Positions 7,698-14,408 of a stretch of 16,520 nt of DNA are shown here, piece by piece. Both the position numbers and the translations under genes were made by a program. Within the stretch, counting starts at the first letter, position 1. Each line of letters begins with the position of its first letter. The notes under the pieces are model-generated. The model saw only the letters and a program-made list of their open reading frames with translations, did no database searches and was not told the DNA's origin. Origin of the DNA: DAOTTW01 sp034437615. Its GTDB lineage: Bacteria > Chloroflexota > Anaerolineae > Aggregatilineales > Phototrophicaceae. Location of the stretch: positions 1 to 16,520 of the forward strand of contig DAOTTW010000248.1 in the NCBI GenBank assembly GCA_034437615.1, given 5' to 3'.

Positions 7698-8279
7698 CTA
7701 GGCCAGTTCGATCTTGCCGTCTTCCATGCTGGTGATGGTCGCTAATGCGTAAATGGGCACGTTAAATTGTGCCTTGCGCATGGCGTCGCGCCCACCCTCA
7801 AACGATTTTTCGACCACCACACCGACGCCAACGAGTTCAGCCTTCGCGCCCAGCACCAGCCTTGCCAGCGCCTTCAGCGTTTCACCAGACGCCAGGAAGT
7901 CGTCAATAATCAATACGCGCTCGTTCGCCTTCAGGAATTCACCGCTGACCATGAGTTCAACCCGACCGCCTTTGGTGTGGCTAGGGGCTGTCTCTAAATA
8001 GACAGTGCCAGCCATTGTGATCGGGCGCTTCTTGCGTGCATAGACAATCGGCACACCTAATTCAATGCCCGTCATCAGCGCGGGGGCGATGCCGGAAATT
8101 TCAGCGGTCAGGATGCGGTCAACGGCGCTATCCTTGAAGTATTCGCCAAGCCGTTTGCCCATCGCAATCATCAATTCAGGGTCAATCTGATGGTTGAGCA
8201 GGCTGTCAATCTTCAGGATGCCGTTGCCGAGGTTGCGGCCTTCGGCCTGAATGCGCTCTTTGAGGATTTGCAGCGTCAT
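7698..8279 (-). CDS. xpt: Xanthine phosphoribosyltransferase
   Basis: A 193-residue soluble purine-salvage enzyme that makes XMP from xanthine and PRPP. The sequence follows the Bacillus Xpt pattern closely: ILKIDSLLNHQIDP near 21-34, ISGIAPALMTGIELGVP near 61-77, the PRPP-binding loop VLIIDDFLASGET at 122-134, and the purine-site segment VVEKSFEGGR near 155-164. Length matches the family. The start at 8277-8279 has GAAGG about 9 nt upstream on the minus strand. The leader back to a candidate promoter is about 130 nt long. It does not show the conserved loops of a purine riboswitch, which often controls this gene in Firmicutes. The gene is convergent with the PLP enzyme. Confidence 0.93.
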   Translation of the reverse strand: MTLQILKERIQAEGRNLGNGILKIDSLLNHQIDPELMIAMGKRLGEYFKDSAVDRILTAEISGIAPALMTGIELGVPIVYARKKRPITMAGTVYLETAPSHTKGGRVELMVSGEFLKANERVLIIDDFLASGETLKALARLVLGAKAELVGVGVVVEKSFEGGRDAMRKAQFNVPIYALATITSMEDGKIELA

Positions 8280-8387
8280 GTGCTTTGCCTTCGTGGATTA
8301 CAAGTTCAGTACAAGATAAACGAAGATGCTAGCACAGGCGCGGCGTTTGTGAAGCGTTTACTGCATATTCTTTGCTTGTTCGCGCTC

Positions 8388-8452
8388 ACGTTTATGGAGT
8401 GACACGTCATAGTCTTTGTTATATTTGCGTGTATGATGAATGCCATAAACGT
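8388..8452 (-). promoter_or_regulatory. Candidate xpt promoter inside an inverted repeat
   Basis: On the minus strand TATAAC (8418-8423) lies 17 nt after ATGGCA (4 of 6 matches to a -35 box). A 10-bp inverted repeat, ACGTTTATGG at 8388-8397 and CCATAAACGT at 8443-8452, brackets the -10 box, and the second arm touches the -35 box. This is a plausible repressor site. It is inferred from sequence only. Confidence 0.4.
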
Positions 8453-8455
8453 CGG

Positions 8456-8758
8456 TCACTCCTCATACACCTCACCGAAGAATAGCTCATAGCTGCCTTT
8501 GGGGAAGCGGGCTAGCTCTTGACCTGCCTCCTGCCCGATCTGTGACATGAACGACTCGCGGAATTGCTGCTGGTCATCGAAGTACAGTTCCAGCGTGCGG
8601 TAATACAACGGTACGCCTTGCGGATTGCCCAACGTGAGCACGGCTTGCCGCCGCTTCAGGTTGGGCATACGCTCGACCAGCGCCAGCAAATCCTGATAGG
8701 CGTTTTCAAACGGGTCGAGGTCATCCGGTTGGCGGAACATGATGACGAATTTAATCAT
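8456..8758 (-). CDS. EthD-domain protein
   Basis: A 100-residue protein in the EthD group of ferredoxin-like dimeric alpha/beta-barrel proteins. It opens MIKFVIMFRQPDDLDPFENAY and carries the QAVLTLGNPQG...YYRTLELYFDD pattern with a C-terminal strand ending FFGEVYEE. EthD was first linked to ethyl tert-butyl ether breakdown. Most members have no known reaction and may be small monooxygenase-like or binding proteins. It starts 18 nt after the stop of the coiled-coil gene on the same strand, with no clear ribosome binding site of its own, so the two are likely co-transcribed. The last codons reach into the control region of xpt. Confidence 0.8.
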   Translation of the reverse strand: MIKFVIMFRQPDDLDPFENAYQDLLALVERMPNLKRRQAVLTLGNPQGVPLYYRTLELYFDDQQQFRESFMSQIGQEAGQELARFPKGSYELFFGEVYEE

Positions 8759-8776
8759 GCGACAGGGCGTTATCGC

Positions 8777-9058
8777 TTACTTGTCTTGCTGCTGTGAACG
8801 CTGCCAGATGATGATCGTACCGATAATCACGAACAGCACAAACAACCAGGGGATGCCCTTCTCGACATCTTTGCGGTCCAGTTTTTTCGCTAGTTTTTCG
8901 AGTTCGTCGGCGGTCTCGCCGGCCTGCTTGCGCGTGCGCTTATCCAGCTTTTCCACATCCTTGCGCAGCTTTTCGGCAGTGTCCTTCAGTTGCTCAACCA
9001 GGTCTTCGGCCCGCTCTTCGAGCTTTTCCTGTAGGGTTTCTTCTTTGACTTTAGCCAT
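8777..9058 (-). CDS. Small coiled-coil protein with C-terminal membrane anchor
   Basis: A 93-residue protein. Residues 1-65 are a highly charged, continuous amphipathic helix rich in Glu, Lys, Asp and Leu with repeating LEKLAKKLD-like heptads, so a coiled coil is likely. Residues 67-84 (IPWLFVLFVIIGTIIIW) form one membrane helix, followed by a short basic/Gln tail. The topology would put the long helix in the cytoplasm with a tail anchor. No catalytic motif is visible and the function is unknown. Such proteins can scaffold membranes or resemble apolipoprotein-type helices. ATG at 9056-9058 is preferred over an upstream in-frame start because AGGAGA lies 6 nt before it. It leads a likely two-gene operon with the EthD gene. 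Confidence 0.8.
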   Translation of the reverse strand: MAKVKEETLQEKLEERAEDLVEQLKDTAEKLRKDVEKLDKRTRKQAGETADELEKLAKKLDRKDVEKGIPWLFVLFVIIGTIIIWQRSQQQDK

Positions 9059-9105
9059 ATCTGTCTCCTGTTCTGATGGATAAACGAAAACGGACTTACA
9101 TGATC

Positions 9106-9162
9106 GTAGGGACACGGCTTGCTGTGTCCGTTATCGGCGGATGCCAAGAATGGCGTCCCCAC
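9106..9162. repeat. Palindromic repeat doublet (GTAGGGAC family), copy C
   Basis: The element runs from GTAGGGACAC to GTCCCCAC. It contains two inner hairpins, GGACAC...GTGTCC and GGATGCCA, AGAA, TGGCGTCC. It lies in the intergenic space between the divergent coiled-coil gene and the hydrolase-like gene and codes for nothing. It is the longest and most typical copy of the family in this window. Confidence 0.75.
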
Positions 9163-9297
9163 GCACATCATCTTCTAAAGCCGTTTTGATTTCTCCATGA
9201 GTGTTTAAACTTTAGCGGCTATGATAATGCAAAAGCGGACGCGGCATAAGGGGTCAAGGGGCTACGGGTTCAACCTCGACTCAACACCCATCTGGGC

Positions 9298-9303
9298 TAT
9301 AAT
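9298..9303 (+). promoter_or_regulatory. Consensus -10 box placed for a leaderless mRNA
   Basis: A perfect TATAAT ends 8 nt before the ATG of the hydrolase-like gene, so transcription should begin at or within two bases of the start codon. No ribosome binding site is present. No good -35 box is seen at 16-18 nt upstream. Confidence 0.6.
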
Positions 9304-9311
9304 GCCGTTCT

Positions 9312-11063
9312 ATGATACAAAACAACACAGCACCCAAACCCCAACCGGACAACGCTAACAAGCCACAGCCTAAGCGCCGCCGAGTGATCGGCCTGCTTGC
9401 CGCGCTTGTCGTGCTATTCGGTGTGTTGCTGGCGCTGGACCTGCACTTTCGTGGGCTGGCGTGGCGCATCTTCTGGTCACAGACGGGCGAGGAAGCCCCC
9501 ATCGGGCAGCTACGCGGTATGCTGGAACTGGGCGGTAATTTGCTGCGGCCACAACCGAATACCGCGCCCATGCAGCCGATCCGCCACAACGACGCCTCAC
9601 CCTATGGCATCAACGTCTTTCTACAAAGTGAACCCGATGCCGACAAAATACGGGCGATGCTGCGCATGATTCAAGCGGCGGGCTTTGTCTGGCTGCGGCA
9701 AGAATTCCCCTGGGAGGATTTAGAGGTCGATGGGCGCGGCCAATTCACCGACACGCGCAACGACTACGACGGCGACGGGATGCCGGATACGATCAGCGCG
9801 TGGGATAAATACGACCGCATCGTGGCTATAACGCAGCAATTCGGCCTGAAGCTACAGGTACGGCTCAGCAATCCGCCAGCCTGGACACGCTCCGACCCCA
9901 ATAGCGGCGATTTTGCGCCACCCGATGACCTGCAAGATTTCGTGAATTATGCTGTGGCTGTCGCGGAACGGTACAAGGGCCGCATCACGCATTACCAGAT
10001 CTGGAACGAGCCGAATATTTACCCGGAATGGGGCAATGATTTCGCGGACCCTGCCGCCTATAGCGAGATGCTCTGCCGCACATACGACGCCCTGAAAGCC
10101 GTTGACCCGAATATCGTGGTGATTAGCGCGGCGATTGCCCCCACGATTGCGCTCGATGGCTATTTCGGCTATCAGGATTTGATCTACCTGCAAAATATGT
10201 ACGACAATGGCGCGGGTGCGTGCTTCGATATTTTATCGGCGCAGGGCTATGGGCTGTTCAGCGGCCCGACGGACCGCCGAATGCGCTTGACGACGACCAA
10301 TTATGCCCGCCACATCTACTATCGTGATCTGATGGTGGCCAATGGCGACGCCGACAAACCTATCTGGATTAGCGAGGCGGCCTGGAATCCGGTATTAGAT
10401 GCGGAACGGCCAAGCGACCAAATCGCGGATTTTGCACGCTACGGCACCAACACGCTCGATCAGGCGGCACGCTGGATGCCGCTTGCCTATGAGCGTGCCC
10501 AGCGAGAATGGCCCTGGATCGGCAATATTAGCTACTGGTTCTTCACGCGCTCTGACCGCAGTGAGGCCAATCAGTCGTATTTCTATTTTCGTATGGTAGA
10601 GCCGGATTACAGCCTGGATAAGCCGACCTTCACGCCCTTGCCCGTCTACGACAGCATGAAGCAATACATCGCAGGGCAGCCGCCGACGCTCTACCGGGGC
10701 ACCTATCACTTCCGTGATTGGGGCGTGACGCTTGCGGATGAGGCCGAAATTATCCAACGTGACGACGCCACTTTTGGCGAAGCGGTGCAGGCTAAAACCG
10801 TGCGGTTTTCAGCTTATGGCACGTCCATTGCCGTGCGCACATGGGATGCAACAAGCGAATCCTGGCAGGAGGACGTGCTGTATGCGGGTTTGCTGCCCAC
10901 GATGCAGGCTTATGTTATCGAGGACGCGGCCATTATGGATGTGATTATCGTGCGCGATGACACATGGCGCAATCTGGCGCTGATCGCTGTGTCTGCTGCT
11001 CTGCTGCTGCTTGGTGCGGGTGGCGTGCTGCTGTGGCGTCGGCGCAAGGTGCGCTCGTCATGA
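9312..11063 (+). CDS. Membrane-anchored glycoside hydrolase-like protein (clan A TIM barrel)
   Basis: A 583-residue protein. A basic KRRR precedes a membrane helix near 25-43. The large central domain (about 98-455) looks like a clan-A (GH5/GH39-type) barrel: INVFLQSEPDADKIRAML, then the likely acid/base Glu in WNEPN (E233) and the likely nucleophile in IWISEAAWN (E355). Its natural substrate would be a beta-linked glycan. A DYDGDGMPD segment at 151-159 resembles a dockerin or EF-hand calcium loop inside the barrel. A beta-rich domain (about 460-548) and a second membrane helix (about 554-575) with RRRK tail follow, so the enzyme is held outside the cell by both ends. The stop overlaps the start of the next gene as ATGA, giving tight coupling to the GT39-type enzyme. 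The start has no ribosome binding site but a close TATAAT. Confidence 0.82.
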   Translation: MIQNNTAPKPQPDNANKPQPKRRRVIGLLAALVVLFGVLLALDLHFRGLAWRIFWSQTGEEAPIGQLRGMLELGGNLLRPQPNTAPMQPIRHNDASPYGINVFLQSEPDADKIRAMLRMIQAAGFVWLRQEFPWEDLEVDGRGQFTDTRNDYDGDGMPDTISAWDKYDRIVAITQQFGLKLQVRLSNPPAWTRSDPNSGDFAPPDDLQDFVNYAVAVAERYKGRITHYQIWNEPNIYPEWGNDFADPAAYSEMLCRTYDALKAVDPNIVVISAAIAPTIALDGYFGYQDLIYLQNMYDNGAGACFDILSAQGYGLFSGPTDRRMRLTTTNYARHIYYRDLMVANGDADKPIWISEAAWNPVLDAERPSDQIADFARYGTNTLDQAARWMPLAYERAQREWPWIGNISYWFFTRSDRSEANQSYFYFRMVEPDYSLDKPTFTPLPVYDSMKQYIAGQPPTLYRGTYHFRDWGVTLADEAEIIQRDDATFGEAVQAKTVRFSAYGTSIAVRTWDATSESWQEDVLYAGLLPTMQAYVIEDAAIMDVIIVRDDTWRNLALIAVSAALLLLGAGGVLLWRRRKVRSS

Positions 11064-13078
11064 CGGATGTTTTGCCAACCCCAACAACCAAACGTAGGGA
11101 CGCCCGATGGGGCGTCCTCAGATGTGCCCTTGCACGTCCCTACATCGGTATCGTTACAATTATTCTGCTTGTGGCGGCGGCTGTACGGCTGCATAACCTC
11201 GGTGTGCAATCCTTCTGGTATGACGAGGGCGTGGCTTTTGCGCATTCACAGCGCACGCTGAGCCAGATTATCCCCGCGTTGCAAAATAACGTGCATGTGC
11301 CCGCGTATTTTGGCCTGCTGGCCCTGTATGAAGATTTTGTCGGCTCATCAGAGTTCGCGTTGCGCTCACTGTCGGCGTTTTTCAGTGTGCTCAGCGTGGC
11401 CTTCACCTATGCGCTGGGCAGGCGGCTATTCGGCGTGATCGCTGGCGTCGCGGCGGCGGCTTTCGTGGCGCTGAATACATTCAGCATCTATTACGCGCAG
11501 GAAGCGCGTATGTATGCCATGCTGTCGGCAGTTGGCGTGGCGAGCATGTGGGTATTTGTGGGCTTCGTGCGCGGCCAGACGCTTAATCGTGGTCTAGCGC
11601 TTGGCCTACTGAACACACTCGGCATCTACACGCACTATAGCTATGCGCTGGTGATGCTGGCACAGGGCACGCTGGCGCTGATCTGGTTGCTGACGTGGGC
11701 CTATCAGGACGTGATCGCGCCGGAGCAGGGTGAAAGCCGTCTTATGCCCGTGCTGCGTGGCTTCGTCGCTTACACCGCCGCTAACCTGCTAACGCTTCTG
11801 CTGTTCCTGCCCTGGTTGCCGATTGCCTTGCGGCAGGTCTCCGCGCAGCCGAACGTCTCGCAGCCTGTGCCGCTGCCGCAATTGCTGAATACGCTGTTCG
11901 GCTGGTTGGCGTTGGGCCGCACCTACACGGAAGTGCTGGGTGGCATGGGCATCGCGGTCTATTTCTTCCTGATTTTCGGCCTGCTCCTGCTGCCGGATCA
12001 GCGGCGGCAACGGGCATGGTGGGCGCTGCTGCTGCCTGTCGTCTGGGTGCTGATCTCGCTGGGTGCCTACCTGTATCTGGAATTATACGAGCGTTATTTG
12101 CGCTTCTTGCTGCCTGCACAGATTGCCGTTGCGCTATGGATGGGGCGCGGCCTCTGGGTCATCTGGCATTTACGCACCCGTGAAACACAGACGCGGCTTG
12201 TGCCGAAGGTCGTTGCTGTGCTGGTGGGCTTGGCGTTCACCTGGACGCTGGCGCGAGGCGTGCCGCCCCTGTATGCCGATGCTGCCTATCAGCGCCATGA
12301 CTACCGGGGCTTGGCCGCGACCATCACACGCGAAGCTGATGAGAATGACGCGGTGGTGTTGACGGCACCGGGGCTGGCGGAGATTTTCGGCTATTATTAT
12401 GAGGGCGTCGCGCCCGTTTACCCGTTGCCCGGTGCGGGTGATGCCCGCGCTGATGTGCTGGAGATCGTGCAAGCATCCGAGCGTGTGTTTGCCGTGTATT
12501 ATGGCACAGGCGAACAAGACCCGGATAGCACCGTAGAGGGCACGCTCAGCCGTGCCGCCTATCAGATCAGTGATGTGTGGGTGGATGATATGCGCTTTGT
12601 GCGCTATGCCACCCCCGCCGAATTTGACGCGGACGACGCGCAAACCGTAAATGCGCAATTTGGCGAGCACATCACGCTGACGCGCTACACCCTGAACACC
12701 GACCAATTACAACCGAACGATCTGCTACAGCTTCAGCTACAATGGACGACGGATGCAGCGCTGGCGACACGCTATAAGGTCTTTGTGCAATTACTGGCTG
12801 CCGATGGCGTGCTGGTGGCGCAACGTGATAGCATCCCAGCGGGCGGACAAGCGCCGACGACAAGCTGGCGGCTAGGCGCGACGGTGATCGACAATCACGC
12901 CCTATCCATACCGGATTTAGCAGCAGGCGCTTATACACTGATTGTCGGCCTATACGATGCAAACGACCCGCAGGCACGCTTAACGGTGCAGCGTGTGGGC
13001 GCGGCGACAGATGAACGCGTTACAGCAGGTGATTACCTAGAGTTGGCTGTGCTTCAGGTTGGGGTGGCAGAAAGATAG
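11060..13078 (+). CDS. GT39/PMT-type membrane glycosyltransferase
   Basis: A 672-residue multi-pass membrane protein related to dolichyl/polyprenyl-phosphate mannosyltransferases and ArnT. After a short cytoplasmic N-terminus comes the first helix (about 30-45) and the extracytoplasmic motif SFWYDEG with D55 and E56. The family's FSIYYAQEARMYAM segment (Q147, E148, R150, Y152) follows, then about ten more helices to near residue 405. A soluble region of about 260 residues ends in a beta-rich domain. Members move a sugar from a lipid-phosphate donor to an acceptor outside the membrane. Donor and acceptor are unknown here. ATG at 11060 overlaps the upstream stop (ATGA). Residues about 12-28 (RRDARWGVLRCALARPY) are encoded by a copy of the palindromic repeat, so the N-terminus was altered by insertion. 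Confidence 0.88.
   Translation: MTDVLPTPTTKRRDARWGVLRCALARPYIGIVTIILLVAAAVRLHNLGVQSFWYDEGVAFAHSQRTLSQIIPALQNNVHVPAYFGLLALYEDFVGSSEFALRSLSAFFSVLSVAFTYALGRRLFGVIAGVAAAAFVALNTFSIYYAQEARMYAMLSAVGVASMWVFVGFVRGQTLNRGLALGLLNTLGIYTHYSYALVMLAQGTLALIWLLTWAYQDVIAPEQGESRLMPVLRGFVAYTAANLLTLLLFLPWLPIALRQVSAQPNVSQPVPLPQLLNTLFGWLALGRTYTEVLGGMGIAVYFFLIFGLLLLPDQRRQRAWWALLLPVVWVLISLGAYLYLELYERYLRFLLPAQIAVALWMGRGLWVIWHLRTRETQTRLVPKVVAVLVGLAFTWTLARGVPPLYADAAYQRHDYRGLAATITREADENDAVVLTAPGLAEIFGYYYEGVAPVYPLPGAGDARADVLEIVQASERVFAVYYGTGEQDPDSTVEGTLSRAAYQISDVWVDDMRFVRYATPAEFDADDAQTVNAQFGEHITLTRYTLNTDQLQPNDLLQLQLQWTTDAALATRYKVFVQLLAADGVLVAQRDSIPAGGQAPTTSWRLGATVIDNHALSIPDLAAGAYTLIVGLYDANDPQARLTVQRVGAATDERVTAGDYLELAVLQVGVAER
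11094..11143. repeat. Palindromic repeat (GTAGGGAC family), copy D, inside a gene
   Basis: GTAGGGACG at the left and CGTCCCTAC at the right are perfect inverted ends. Inner hairpins are GGACGCCC, GATG, GGGCGTCC and GTGC, CCTT, GCAC. The whole element is translated in frame as about residues 12-28 of the GT39-type enzyme, just before its first membrane helix. Confidence 0.85.
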
Positions 13079-13103
13079 AATGGATGCCACTATTAAAACG
13101 CAA

Positions 13104-13139
13104 AATCGTCCGGCGTGAGGGGGGGACACGCGGACGATT
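13104..13139. terminator. Strong hairpin with a G-rich loop after the GT39 gene
   Basis: AATCGTCC plus GCGTG pairs with CACGC plus GGACGATT, giving 13 bp with one bulged G around loop AGGGGGGGA. It lies 25 nt after the stop of the GT39-type gene. There is no T run on the plus strand, while TTTT follows on the minus strand. It may end transcription or protect the 3' end of the mRNA. Confidence 0.5.
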
Positions 13140-13203
13140 AAGATGGGAAGGGCTTATCAGGGTGGCTCGGTGACGCTAAACCCGAATGCCACTATGCCTC
13201 GGT

Positions 13204-13296
13204 GTTTGGCTCAGATAATTGCCAAACTGTATAACAAAGATAACCATGACCCGTAAAATCGGCATGAAGTTGGCATGAGGGCACAGTTAGAACTGT
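13204..13296 (+). promoter_or_regulatory. Candidate promoter with overlapping operator
   Basis: TTGGCT (13206-13211) and TATAAC (13230-13235) are 18 nt apart. A perfect inverted repeat GTTTGGC (13204-13210) and GCCAAAC (13221-13227) overlaps the -35 box and spacer, as a repressor site would. Further down, GGCATGA occurs twice 12 nt apart (13261, 13272). ACAGTTAGAACTGT at 13283-13296 is a second inverted repeat. This region precedes the acidic membrane protein gene. The predicted leader is about 110 nt. Confidence 0.45.
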
Positions 13297-13354
13297 TTAT
13301 GGCTAAAACACTCGATACATCGTCAGCGTTTAGCATATTTTTCAGGTTACAAGT

Positions 13355-14401
13355 ATGACAGATGACACACGAGACACGCAAAACGACAACCCGACGGCAA
13401 ACCCGGACAATCAGCACGATGATGCGGCCTATCAAGCGCCACCGGACGACACAGCCTATGATTATGGTGGCGATTATGACGAGGCGGATGTGGACGCGGC
13501 GATTGCGGCGATTGCTTCGCTTTCCGAATTAGCAGCAGATGACACAGATGACACAGATGACACAGATGACATAGATGACATAGATGACGCAGATGACACA
13601 GATGAGAACGCAGCCAGACGGCAGGCTGATACAGACGCAGATGCGCAGCCCACACAAGCCGATAGCGTGCAGGCCGATGATAATTATGTGGTGCGCGTTC
13701 GTGCTGATGATAATAGTCCGCAGGCCGATGCAGCAACCCAAACATCGGATACAGACGACGATTGGGGCCTGAGCTATGCAGCGGCTCCGGTGCCTGCTGC
13801 TACACCCCTGGACGCCCCACAACCGCGCTCACACCGTCGCCGCACCGCAGACGTCGATGTCGTCGCACCGCGTATGACAGCCATACAACGCGGACAGGCC
13901 GCCTCTGCGATTCCGGGGTTGCTGCTGATCGTGGTTGGCACGTGGCTTACGTTGACGCTCAGCTCAGGCGGCAGCATCAGCATACCCTGGCTACCGTTTG
14001 CGCTGGCTGGTGCCGGGGTCGGTGTGGCGTTGCTCTCACACTGGGTTACATCCCGGCGTAGCGCACGCGGCAGCTTTTTCATGGGGGTGCTGGCGCTGGC
14101 GCTCACGGCCTTGACCATCGTCTTATTGCAGCCCGCAAGCCCTGGTTTGGTGCAAGGCTGGCCGCTGTACATCGGTGCAATGGGAACAGGCTTCTTCCTG
14201 ACGGGATTGTTTAATGCGGCGTCGAGTCGGCTGCTGTTTATCGGCGTCATGCTGCTGATGGCTGGTACAGTCGGCTTCGCGTTAACGGCCAACATCATCG
14301 ACGCGGCACCACTTGCGCCGATTGCGCAGGGCTGGCCTGTGCTGCTGGTGATCGTGGTGCTGCTGTTGCTGACCCCGCTTGTGCGCGGCCTGCGCCGCTG
14401 A
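13355..14401 (+). CDS. Acidic-repeat membrane protein of unknown function
   Basis: A 348-residue protein in two unlike halves. Residues 1-175 are soluble, hydrophilic and very rich in Asp, with seven DDT/DDI/DDA triplets at about 62-82 and little predicted order. Residues 183-345 hold about six membrane helices (GLLLIVVGTWLTL, WLPFALAGAGVGVALL, GSFFMGVLALALTALTIVLL, WPLYIGAMGTGFFLTGLF, LLFIGVMLLMAGTVGFAL, VLLVIVVLLLLTPLV), ending in a basic LRR. The short loops recall LiaI/LiaF-like membrane regions, but I would not assign a family. The acidic domain probably faces the cytoplasm and could bind cations or basic proteins. ATG at 13355 is preceded by only a weak AGG. The gene runs into the GT4 gene with a 7-nt gap, so the two are likely one operon. 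Confidence 0.8.
   Translation: MTDDTRDTQNDNPTANPDNQHDDAAYQAPPDDTAYDYGGDYDEADVDAAIAAIASLSELAADDTDDTDDTDDIDDIDDADDTDENAARRQADTDADAQPTQADSVQADDNYVVRVRADDNSPQADAATQTSDTDDDWGLSYAAAPVPAATPLDAPQPRSHRRRTADVDVVAPRMTAIQRGQAASAIPGLLLIVVGTWLTLTLSSGGSISIPWLPFALAGAGVGVALLSHWVTSRRSARGSFFMGVLALALTALTIVLLQPASPGLVQGWPLYIGAMGTGFFLTGLFNAASSRLLFIGVMLLMAGTVGFALTANIIDAAPLAPIAQGWPVLLVIVVLLLLTPLVRGLRR
13538..13600 (+). repeat. Seven tandem 9-bp units encoding DDT/DDI/DDA
   Basis: Seven consecutive copies of GATGACACA, with ATA or GCA at the end of three units, lie in frame in the acidic membrane protein gene. Changes by whole units keep the frame, so the number of triplets could differ between strains by slippage. 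Confidence 0.9.
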
Positions 14402-14408
14402 TGTGCTG

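Noticed and set aside
8280..8411. Purine riboswitch in the xpt leader
   Set aside because: I looked for the conserved three-way-junction and loop motifs on the minus strand and did not find them.
13538..13600. CRISPR-like direct repeats
   Set aside because: The units are contiguous 9-mers without spacers and lie in frame inside a gene.
13347..13822. Long minus-strand frames rich in His/Leu/Cys opposite the acidic protein
   Set aside because: They are the mirror of the GATGACACA tandem repeat and have no start signal or domain. The plus-strand frame has membrane helices and operon context.
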